Part shown: positions 1 through 6,766 of the stretch, one piece after another
How the letters are laid out: the number at the start of each line of letters is the position of its first letter
How positions within the stretch are numbered: the first letter of the stretch is position 1
Source: Burkholderiales bacterium
GTDB lineage: Bacteria; Pseudomonadota; Gammaproteobacteria; Burkholderiales; Usitatibacteraceae
DNA: 7,155 bases
NCBI GenBank assembly: GCA_014378085.1
Contig: JACMOJ010000267.1
Coordinates: 1 to 7,155, forward strand
Direction: 5' to 3'
Made by a program: the position numbers and the translations under genes
Notes under the pieces: generated by a model
Databases searched by the model: none
What the model was told of the DNA's origin: nothing
The model's input: the letters and a program-made list of their open reading frames with translations, nothing else

Positions 1-3000
1 CACCTTCGGCAACGATTTCGGCTCGTGCCGCCGCGATTGCCGCCAGCGGCGACGGCAATTCCCCGACGTGCGCGGCAGCAATGGTCGCCTCCGGCGAAAT
101 TTCCATAATCGGTGCAAGATCGCCTGCGGCCAAACTTTCGATTGCGCCATTAAAGCGGTCCAATCTGTCGTCAATCGCATCAAAGTCGTGGGTCTTGGGT
201 TCGACGACGCGACCCATATCGACGATGCGGGTTTCCATGGCGTGCGACAGCTCGCCCAGCCGCATCAGTCCGGCCATACGAGCAGAGCCCTTCAGCGTGT
301 GCAGATGGCGTGTCAGCTCGGCGACTGGCGCGTGGTTCGCCGGCGCGCCACGCCACCGGCGTATCGCATCACCCACCAGCGGCATAATTTCACGCGCTTC
401 TTCGAGGAAAATGGGCAACAGGTCGGCATCAATATCGTCTTTTACGGCGCGACGGTCCCTACCCGATTCAAATGCCTCGGGCTCGGGCGTGTGCTCTGCG
501 GTTACCGTTGAGGAAGACCCCGCTTGCGTAGCAGGGGTCGAGATGGTCGGCGGGTTAAGTACGGGAAATGCGTCGGTTGCCTGCGCTGTGTCCGTTGCGA
601 CTTGGGCGGGCGTGCCACCCAGCAAACCCGCTGGCTCAGCGACGATGTTTGGTAGCGCATTATTGGGCAACGCGTTATCGGGCAGCAAAGATGTGCCGCC
701 TTCACGTTTGGTGGCGCTAACGCTATCGGCGCGATCGGCGCCGTCGGTGCCGTCAATGCCGACGGCGCTTGCCACACCCGCGAAGGCCGACGCTGCGGCA
801 ACCAGCGCGCTGGTCGATCCAATCTCAAATATTGTTTGCGGCGATAGCGGGGGCGATAGCGGGGGCGACACTGGGTTCGACACATCGGCTAGCGGCTCGA
901 CGCGTTCGACCAACGGTAGCGCGTCGGTGACCGGCGCAGGCTCCACCGCCTCAGCCGTCGACGACGTTGCTGCCGCTGTTTCGGCATCAACATCAAATGG
1001 CGGTGACAATGTCTCGGCGAGAGTCGTGTCCGCAATGGTCATGTATTCAGCCACATCGCGGTATGACGCTGGCAGCTTGACTGAAGTCGATTCACCTAAA
1101 CGCGCATCGGCCTGTAGTGAATCGCGCAGTGCAACGAGTGGGGCAACAATATCTGGCCGCGGCGCAGGGTACTCATGCGAGTGAAGCGACAGCACCATTG
1201 TGGCGAGGGTGTCGACGCCTTGTCGCGTTACCTCAATTCGCGACATGTCCCAATTTGGCGTCAGCTCAATTACATCGGTCAGCCACTTCTCTAGCGCAAA
1301 TGCAACCTCCGCGATGGGCGTGAACCCCGTGGTGCGCGACGAGCTCGTCAAGGTGTGTGCGGCGCGCATAAACTCGTGCGAAATCGCGCCGAGTGGGTTG
1401 GCTTCAACGCTTGCCATTTCGCGGACCAACGTTTCAATATGTGTAGTTGCTTCACCCAGATAAATCTCAAACAGTAGCGCTGGCAGCGTGACGGCACCAA
1501 CGGAAACTTCGCGCTCCACATCGAGCGCAATTCCTGGATGCATTGCGTCAATCGCGGACGATTGTGTCTCGGTCGTGGCAAGTGGCGGCAATTCCGCAAA
1601 AATATCTTCAAATGCCGAAGCCGGCGACAGCTCGACCGCCGGCGGCGCATCTGGGGCACCCAACAACAAGTCGAGCGAAAAATCCTGCGGCAGCACGGTT
1701 GGTGGCGCAACCGCTCGGTCAGCAGCGTCTAGCGTAGCCTTCGAGGCTGGCACGTCCACGCTAGCGACAATGGATGGTTGGACAGGCTCGCGGTCATTCT
1801 TTAGGAGCTCACACAGTTCGGCAATACGCGCGCCATCAACTACCGCCGTCCCCGACGTTTGCAGGGCCGCGACCCAGTGTGAAAACAGGGTCGACGCATC
1901 ACCAAGTAATAGCAAAAGTCCGTCGGTTACCGGCTTCTCTTCCTTTGACCACTTGTTCATCACCTGCTCGCAACTCCAGGCAACCTCGCCGAGATCCAAC
2001 AGACCGACCATGCGACCTGAGCCCTTCAGGGTGTGAAAGGCCCGGCGTATGGTGGTGAGCGCTTCGCGCGCGTGTGGGGATTGCCTCACCTCATCAAGAC
2101 TTGCGCGGATCGTCGCAACCACTTCGGTCGCTTCCTCGAGGAAAATCTCGAGCAGCTCTTGGTCCACATCGGCCGCCGGTGCATCGAGCAGTTGTACAAC
2201 CTGTCGCGTCGCGGCGTCTGCGGGCTTACTCGGCGCGATGTTGGCAAACGCGTTGGCAAACGCGTCAGCCAGCGCGTCAGCCCGCGCGTCAGCCAGCGCG
2301 CCGCTAGTGCCACTTTGCAACGGGTCTGTATCTGCATCGATTGCATCGATTGCGGCGAGTGTGGCAAGTGTGGCGAGTGTGGCGGCAGACGATCTCGCGA
2401 CGTCCAAATCACCCGTAATCTCGGCGTTCTCTTTCAGTTCCTCAACGGCCTCGCGGAGCTGCCCGGTTGGTGCCGATGCATCGGCTTGCTGCTTCCAATC
2501 CGAATAAAGTGCTTGTACTTTTTGCTTGTCGATCTCCACATCGCTCGGCGAGACCGGGGACAACACGGGAAATTTCAGCAGGCTGCGTTCAAGCTCGGCC
2601 GCTTTCTCGGCCAAACCAAAACGAACTAACGCCGGCAGCAGCAGCGAACGTGGGTCGGCAGAACTTTGCTGCAACGCAGACACAAATAATCCCAGCGCGG
2701 ACACGCCTTCAGCGACAGTCTCCGCTGCTTCGCCGCTTCCCTTGACCGCACCCGACGCAAACTGCGCAACACGATGCTGCAGCATTTGATTTAGCGCGGC
2801 GGCTTCATCAAGCTCAAGAATGGCCAGTGCGCCCTGCACTTGCGCAAATAGCGTGGGCAACGTTGCAAGATCGGCGGTCTTGAGCGGATCGCGGAAAAAT
2901 GCGTCCAACGTACTTTCGATGGTGGATAGATTGACCTGCACCTCTTGGCCGACTTGAAACATCAGCAGGCGCTCTTGTGCACGCTTGCTGAAGTCATCCA

Positions 3001-4324
3001 TCATCGCGTCGGTCGATGCATCGATGACAGGCAACGCCGTACCCGACATGGCGCCTTTAATGCGCACGATCACCGCTTGGCTTTGCGCGGCGAACTCGCC
3101 CGACAATCGAAAGAAATTCTCCAGTGACGACTCTACGAACAAGAGCGCTGAGGCAACCTCAAGGGCTTGCACCTCATTGGCCAGCAGCCCGGTCTTTTTC
3201 AAATGCGGGCCTACCAGCCCTAACACGCGCAGCAGCTCTGCCATTGCTTGATTTGGGAGCGGTTGTGCGGCTTTTGCGAGAGCATCCCCCTGCTGCACAA
3301 ACGCTTCCAGAGCGGCTCGGTTGCCGCTCGTTAACTTAAGCCAACTTTCTTTCAACGCTTGCAGCTGATCCCTTAATGATCGCACCAGCGTCCTGACCGA
3401 CTCATCAGAAGCCGCATCACTTTCCGGCGCGGCGGCGAGCAATTCGTCTAGCCGATATAAAAATCGAACGGACCTCACACGCTCGGTCGTCGCCGATGAT
3501 TTTCCGATCACCAATAGCAAGTCGCGGAACAGGCGTTCCGGAACTTTATGCACGCCATCGACTAGCAACTTGATCTGTTGATCGATTTTGCCGAACAGCT
3601 GGACAGCCAATGATCCCGATTCAACCGGGTTTGCCACGACCGCATCGAAAAACGCGCTCGCCGTATACCAAAACGCCCTAGTCGGCGACGTCACTTGCAA
3701 CGCCTCAATGGCGCTGGTTGCGCTGCGCATGTCGCGTGCGCCAGCAACGAGGTCTTTCTCCCGCAGAAGCTTTAATAGACCCGCTTGGTAAAGTCCCCGC
3801 CGTTGCTTGATCGCTTCGGCCAGCATGTCGGCACGTGGCAGCGCAACCGTATTCTCTGGGGAGGGCACCACTACATCCAGGTCGGGTGAGAACAGATCAC
3901 TCTCAGTGGCAGTGTTCGCCGCTCTGCCACGATTGAGTGCGAGATACGCCGGCGCTAATGCCATCGGGCGATCCGGCTCCCCGGCCATCAAACTATCCAA
4001 ATAAGTTGAGAGTGATCCGGTGGCTTGTTTGGCCAGCATCACCCGATCTTTGACGGCGTCCCGCGCCGCTGGATCGCTAAGCGAATCGACCAGCGCTTCA
4101 ATTTCCTCAGAAAACCGCGTCGCCCCGCCCAGCCCAACCATCGACAGCGCACCAGTCACTTGATGCAGGTGCGTGGCGACATACTTCAGCGCCTTAGCAT
4201 CAGTGATGTCGACCGCTAACTTGTCGAGATTGGTCCGCGCTTCAGCGAGCGAATGCTCAATCTCGGTTCTGACCCACGAGAGGGGCCCAAGATCGACCGA
4301 CGACGATTGCGAATTCAAGGCCAT
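1..4324 (-). CDS. chpA: ChpA/PilL-type multi-Hpt hybrid histidine kinase, N-terminal 1,441 residues (3' end outside window)
   Basis: The frame is open from the ATG at 4324 to the window edge with no stop. The product is the central kinase of the type IV pilus chemotaxis-like system, a cytoplasmic CheA relative that phosphorylates PilG/PilH-type regulators. Residues 1-560 resemble the FimL-like N-terminal half of ChpA: an Hpt-like helix bundle with LHQVTGALSMVGL (His54), RAFWYTASAFFDA near 216-228, RAQERLLMFQ at 448-457, and an Hpt-like segment with Ala494 in place of histidine. Clear Hpt modules follow: FHTLKGSGRMVGL (His764), AHTLTSSSRTTGF (His990) and LHTLKGSARMAGL (His1342). Ala/Pro/Thr-rich linkers lie near 650-700, 840-900 and 1080-1290. 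Known ChpA proteins exceed 1,900 residues, so the kinase, CheW-like and receiver domains should lie to the left. It starts 19 nt after pilJ, suggesting one transcript. The start fits the family (DLGPLSWV at 11-18) despite lacking a good Shine-Dalgarno. Identity is confident; the symbol could equally be pilL. Confidence 0.95.
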   Translation of the reverse strand, partial: MALNSQSSSVDLGPLSWVRTEIEHSLAEARTNLDKLAVDITDAKALKYVATHLHQVTGALSMVGLGGATRFSEEIEALVDSLSDPAARDAVKDRVMLAKQATGSLSTYLDSLMAGEPDRPMALAPAYLALNRGRAANTATESDLFSPDLDVVVPSPENTVALPRADMLAEAIKQRRGLYQAGLLKLLREKDLVAGARDMRSATSAIEALQVTSPTRAFWYTASAFFDAVVANPVESGSLAVQLFGKIDQQIKLLVDGVHKVPERLFRDLLLVIGKSSATTERVRSVRFLYRLDELLAAAPESDAASDESVRTLVRSLRDQLQALKESWLKLTSGNRAALEAFVQQGDALAKAAQPLPNQAMAELLRVLGLVGPHLKKTGLLANEVQALEVASALLFVESSLENFFRLSGEFAAQSQAVIVRIKGAMSGTALPVIDASTDAMMDDFSKRAQERLLMFQVGQEVQVNLSTIESTLDAFFRDPLKTADLATLPTLFAQVQGALAILELDEAAALNQMLQHRVAQFASGAVKGSGEAAETVAEGVSALGLFVSALQQSSADPRSLLLPALVRFGLAEKAAELERSLLKFPVLSPVSPSDVEIDKQKVQALYSDWKQQADASAPTGQLREAVEELKENAEITGDLDVARSSAATLATLATLAAIDAIDADTDPLQSGTSGALADARADALADAFANAFANIAPSKPADAATRQVVQLLDAPAADVDQELLEIFLEEATEVVATIRASLDEVRQSPHAREALTTIRRAFHTLKGSGRMVGLLDLGEVAWSCEQVMNKWSKEEKPVTDGLLLLLGDASTLFSHWVAALQTSGTAVVDGARIAELCELLKNDREPVQPSIVASVDVPASKATLDAADRAVAPPTVLPQDFSLDLLLGAPDAPPAVELSPASAFEDIFAELPPLATTETQSSAIDAMHPGIALDVEREVSVGAVTLPALLFEIYLGEATTHIETLVREMASVEANPLGAISHEFMRAAHTLTSSSRTTGFTPIAEVAFALEKWLTDVIELTPNWDMSRIEVTRQGVDTLATMVLSLHSHEYPAPRPDIVAPLVALRDSLQADARLGESTSVKLPASYRDVAEYMTIADTTLAETLSPPFDVDAETAAATSSTAEAVEPAPVTDALPLVERVEPLADVSNPVSPPLSPPLSPQTIFEIGSTSALVAAASAFAGVASAVGIDGTDGADRADSVSATKREGGTSLLPDNALPNNALPNIVAEPAGLLGGTPAQVATDTAQATDAFPVLNPPTISTPATQAGSSSTVTAEHTPEPEAFESGRDRRAVKDDIDADLLPIFLEEAREIMPLVGDAIRRWRGAPANHAPVAELTRHLHTLKGSARMAGLMRLGELSHAMETRIVDMGRVVEPKTHDFDAIDDRLDRFNGAIESLAAGDLAPIMEISPEATIAAAHVGELPSPLAAIAAARAEIVAEG
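140..436 (-). other. Canonical Hpt domain of ChpA (His1342)
   Basis: Approximately residues 1297-1395. DLLPIFLEEAREIMPLV is followed by HLHTLKGSARMAGLMRLGEL, with His1342 as predicted phospho-acceptor and the full HTLKGSARMAG consensus. It is the most canonical module seen and the one nearest the kinase core expected beyond the left edge. Confidence 0.9.
841..864. repeat. Two tandem 12-bp units in a Pro/Ser linker of chpA
   Basis: GCGATAGCGGGG occurs twice in direct succession, followed by the related GCGACACTGGGT. In the chpA frame the stretch encodes PVSPPLSPPLSP (around residue 1155), within the long low-complexity linker between the His990 and His1342 Hpt domains. Confidence 0.8.
1160..1477 (-). 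other. Divergent Hpt domain of ChpA (His990)
   Basis: Approximately residues 950-1055. LLFEIYLGEATTHIETL forms the first helix and AAHTLTSSSRTTGFTPIAE the acceptor helix. His990 is kept, but the Lys-Gly of HTLKGS is replaced by Thr-Ser, a change that may affect docking of the partner receiver or kinase domain. Confidence 0.8.
1850..2164 (-). other. Canonical Hpt domain of ChpA (His764)
   Basis: Approximately residues 721-825. LLEIFLEEATEVV forms the first helix and FHTLKGSGRMVGLLDLGE the phospho-acceptor helix, with His764 as the predicted phosphorylated residue and the Lys and both Gly of the motif intact. It should be competent to accept and pass phosphate. Confidence 0.9.
2241..2300. repeat. 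Five tandem 12-bp units inside chpA
   Basis: On the plus strand two copies of TTGGCAAACGCG are followed by TCAGCCAGCGCG, TCAGCCCGCGCG and TCAGCCAGCGCG. In the chpA frame they encode ALAD-ARAD-ALAD-AFAN-AFAN (residues 676-695), a flexible or weakly helical Ala-rich linker just before the His764 Hpt domain. Unit length is a multiple of three, so changes in copy number would keep the frame. Confidence 0.9.
2334..2381. repeat. Short 9-bp tandem repeats inside chpA
   Basis: Two copies of GCATCGATT (2334-2351) and three near-copies of GCGAGTGTG (2355-2381, the middle one GCAAGTGTG). In frame they encode AIDAID-like and TLATLATLA-like runs immediately N-terminal to the 12-bp repeat linker. All units preserve the reading frame. 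Confidence 0.8.
3995..4291 (-). other. N-terminal Hpt-like module of ChpA (His54)
   Basis: Approximately residues 12-110 of ChpA. The helix pair contains T-H-L-H-Q-V-T-G-A-L-S-M-V-G-L, and His54 aligns with the phospho-accepting histidine of the HTLKGS consensus. The usual Lys is a Thr, so phosphotransfer may be weak. Similar non-canonical N-terminal modules are typical of ChpA and of its stand-alone relative FimL. Confidence 0.65.
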
Positions 4325-4343
4325 GTAGTGTGCTTGGTTTTGG

Positions 4344-6632
4344 TTACAACTTAAAGCCGGACACTGAGGACTTCAGATCGGACGCAACGTCCGCAAGCTC
4401 TTTAATCGAGGAGGCCGTTTGCTGGGTACCGGCTGTAGTCTGACGATTGATCTCTAAAATGTCCTGCATGTTACGCGCGACTTTGTTCGCCGACACCGCC
4501 TGCGTTTGGGTATCGGAAGAAATCTTTTGAATCAGCGCGGCGAGATTGTTTGTCACCAAGTCAATTTCAGCCAACGCCTGTCCGGCAGCGTCAGACAGCT
4601 TTGCGCCTTCCACCACCCCGGTCGTTGATTTTTCCATCGCGGCCACAGCGTCCTGCGTATCCGCCTGAATGGTCTTTACAATTGCGCCAATCTGCTTGGT
4701 CGCCTCGGCAGAGCGTTCCGCCAGCCGCTGAACCTCTTCCGCCACCACCGAAAAGCCGCGGCCAGCCTCGCCTGCTGACGCCGCCTGAATCGCCGCATTC
4801 AATGCCAGCACGTTTGTTTGCTCCGTAATGTCTGAGATCAATTCTACGATCTCGCCAATCTCCTGCGACGACTCGCCAAGACGTTTAATTCGCTTCGACG
4901 TTTCTTGAATCTGTTCGCGGATGTCGTTCATGCCAGAGATCGAGTTTTGTACCGCAAGCCGGCCTTTATCCGCAGCGGCGAGGGATCGTAACGCCACTTT
5001 CGAAGACTCTTCAGCGTTGGTTGACACGGTGGCGAGTGTGTTCGCTACGCCAAGCACTTGCTCGGTCGTTGACTGGATCTCCCTCGATTGTTTTTCTGCG
5101 GCATCCAGCAATTGGACTGACACCGCCTGCGCTTGCTGCGACTTGGCCGATACCTGAGTGGAGGCGTTGTTAACCCCCGTCACGAGCGCGCGAAGCTCAT
5201 CGATTGTGTAGTTCATCGAATCGGCGATCGCACCAGTAATATCTTCGGTCACCTTTGCGCGGATGGTCAAATCGCCGTCGGCAAGGTCGCCCATTTCATT
5301 TAGCAGCCGCAAAATTGCTTCTTGATTTCGCTTGTTCTCCTGCTCAGACTGCATCGCACGCTTACGTTCGGTGACCAGATAAAGTGACGCCATTAATGCC
5401 AGCGAAACCAGCATGACTACGCCAAATATTCCCGCAATAATCAGCGGCAGCTTGCCACTTGCAGCAGCAAATCCATTTTGAATCTGCTCCACACTGCTCA
5501 GTAGCTGTTCAGACCCTTGCTGCAATGCACGCCCGGCTTGACGCGCTGCGATCAGCTTCTGCACGTTTTCTAGAATTGGTTTGACGTTTTCCTCAAAAGC
5601 AGAAAAGGCCTCCCGCAATTTGGTCACACGGGCCCGATTTTCCCCCGTAGCGGCAGACACGCCGATTGCGTCGGAACCCGCCTCAAGCGCCTTTATAAGA
5701 TCACGAAAGTCGTTGGTGTCTTTACCCATCAGAAACGGTACTTCGGGGTCGATCACATCCGCGCCCAAGATCTCCGCTGCACCTCGCGCAAGCCGCTCCG
5801 AAAGATAGGTCAAGCGGCTCACCTTCAGCACTTGCGCAACGTTGACACCGCTTTGTTGCAACGTCGCCGTCAACTGTTGTGCGAGGCCCGCGAGCTCTTC
5901 AGCGCCTGCACGCACCTGCGCCACGTTACGCCCCAAGTTGGCCAAGTCTTTTTGTGCGGCGAGTATTGACGTCGCAGCGTTGGACGCGTCTTGGAACCGC
6001 TTGGTGAGCTCGGTCAGGCGCGAGATCAACTCTTCCGATGTGCGTGCGGATGGCACGTTGCTGTTGAAGGCAAAGCCACCGGAATTTAGGACCTCCAAGT
6101 ATTTCTGAAACTCATCTCGACTATCTTCTAACTGCGCAAACGAGCCAATATCGCCGCGCGCGGCGAGGCCGCCTGATTTTGCCAACCGCTGTGTATGAAA
6201 CTGCAGCTGTGACGCAATATTGGTGTACGTCGAGACGTTGCCGCGCTGGATCGTGTCCAGCGCAATTGAGCCCAACATTAAAGCGAAAAACAAACCTGCG
6301 ACAGCACCCAGAATCTGGAACTGGGTTTGCATTGGGAATTTGCTAATCAGCGGCAACACGAACGCCGTACGCTCAGTCTTTGGTTTTGCGACTTTGTTTG
6401 CGGCGATGGTGGCGGCAATTTTTTGCGTCTGATTCCCGGCAGGAAAACTGGAGGTTGAGTCCGGCCCAGCTTTCACTATCCGGCTGGCGGTATCCAACCC
6501 TGCAAAGTTCTTCTTTCTGCCAAACATTTTTGCAAAAATGCCCGCGGCTGCGCTTGCAGAACCGGTAGGCTGAGGCGCTGTGGTCTTTTCCTTACCCTTC
6601 AAGATCGAAGGTGTCGGTAATTTAAATGCCAT
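4344..6632 (-). CDS. pilJ: PilJ, type IV pilus methyl-accepting chemotaxis transducer
   Basis: Complete 762-residue inner-membrane chemoreceptor of the Pil-Chp system. Residues 1-103 are a cytoplasmic, Lys/Ala/Ser/Thr-rich extension. TM1 is about 104-127. The periplasmic region of about 128-394 is helical and carries two PilJ-type modules, one around [11 protein letters not shown] (145-155) and one around [16 protein letters not shown] (274-289). TM2 is about 395-420. HAMP spans about 421-490 and includes [20 protein letters not shown]. The signalling domain runs from about 490 to 755 with its hairpin tip at [20 protein letters not shown] (604-623). The C-terminus VSGFKL closely matches the core end of Pseudomonas PilJ as I recall it, and there is no NWETF-type CheR-binding pentapeptide. 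By family knowledge it relays pilus or surface signals through PilI to ChpA. The start is set by a GGAG site 8 nt upstream. The N-terminal extension is much longer than the short tail of Pseudomonas PilJ. Confidence 0.97.
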   Translation of the reverse strand: MAFKLPTPSILKGKEKTTAPQPTGSASAAAGIFAKMFGRKKNFAGLDTASRIVKAGPDSTSSFPAGNQTQKIAATIAANKVAKPKTERTAFVLPLISKFPMQTQFQILGAVAGLFFALMLGSIALDTIQRGNVSTYTNIASQLQFHTQRLAKSGGLAARGDIGSFAQLEDSRDEFQKYLEVLNSGGFAFNSNVPSARTSEELISRLTELTKRFQDASNAATSILAAQKDLANLGRNVAQVRAGAEELAGLAQQLTATLQQSGVNVAQVLKVSRLTYLSERLARGAAEILGADVIDPEVPFLMGKDTNDFRDLIKALEAGSDAIGVSAATGENRARVTKLREAFSAFEENVKPILENVQKLIAARQAGRALQQGSEQLLSSVEQIQNGFAAASGKLPLIIAGIFGVVMLVSLALMASLYLVTERKRAMQSEQENKRNQEAILRLLNEMGDLADGDLTIRAKVTEDITGAIADSMNYTIDELRALVTGVNNASTQVSAKSQQAQAVSVQLLDAAEKQSREIQSTTEQVLGVANTLATVSTNAEESSKVALRSLAAADKGRLAVQNSISGMNDIREQIQETSKRIKRLGESSQEIGEIVELISDITEQTNVLALNAAIQAASAGEAGRGFSVVAEEVQRLAERSAEATKQIGAIVKTIQADTQDAVAAMEKSTTGVVEGAKLSDAAGQALAEIDLVTNNLAALIQKISSDTQTQAVSANKVARNMQDILEINRQTTAGTQQTASSIKELADVASDLKSSVSGFKL

Positions 6633-6746
6633 GTGGGTTTCTCCGAACCGAAATTACAACAAACTACAAATAGTCGCGGGCACCGATTGAGACGATTTCT
6701 TGCGGCGAAAAGTATCTCTGCGAATCGAGCGCGCTTCAAAAAATTG
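6633..6746 (-). other. pilI-pilJ intergenic spacer
   Basis: This 114-nt gap is long for genes expected to be co-transcribed. It carries the pilJ ribosome-binding site at its downstream end and a run of six T residues on the coding strand just after the pilI stop. Its middle (about 6650-6672) is AT-rich, but I see no convincing -35/-10 pair there. No small open frame with a plausible start was found. Confidence 0.6.
6638..6644 (-). promoter_or_regulatory. Ribosome-binding site of pilJ
   Basis: On the minus strand the sequence reads GGAGAAA, with the GGAG core separated by 8 nt from the ATG at 6632. This is a good Shine-Dalgarno at normal spacing. It fixes the pilJ start and therefore supports the reality of the N-terminal extension of PilJ. 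Confidence 0.75.
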
Positions 6747-6766
6747 TCACGCCGTAACCGTCGGCG
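6738..6766 (-). terminator. Weak terminator- or attenuator-like hairpin at the end of pilI
   Basis: On the minus strand CGCCG, a 7-nt loop ACGGTTA, and CGGCG form a 5-bp all-GC stem that covers the last codons of pilI (6750-6766). A run of six T residues follows at 6743-6738, after a 6-nt gap. The stem is short and the U tract is displaced, so full termination is unlikely; partial termination or 3'-end protection between pilI and pilJ is possible. It could be chance in GC-rich coding DNA. Confidence 0.2.

Noticed and set aside
81..1184. A 367-codon open frame on the plus strand, very rich in Ser and Ala
   Set aside because: It lies antisense to the chpA frame, which shows real Hpt motifs at the same place. 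Its Ser/Ala-rich, motif-free product is what biased codon use on the opposite strand yields, and no ribosome-binding site or family pattern was seen.
2241..2381. Tandem repeats considered as a CRISPR array or iteron set
   Set aside because: Units are 9-12 bp with no spacers, keep the chpA reading frame and sit in an inter-domain linker, so they are protein-coding micro-repeats.
2086..2412. A 108-codon minus-strand frame overlapping chpA in a different frame
   Set aside because: Arg/Pro/Thr repeats in its product mirror the in-frame DNA repeats of the chpA linker; there is no domain or start signal.
1488..2507. Further plus-strand open frames of 150-200 codons opposite chpA
   Set aside because: They overlap the conserved His764 Hpt region on the other strand and contain only low-complexity Ser/Ala/Arg sequence, so they are shadows of chpA.
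6650..6672. AT-rich patch upstream of pilJ considered as an internal promoter
   Set aside because: No pair of sequences resembling -35 and -10 elements with suitable spacing could be seen.
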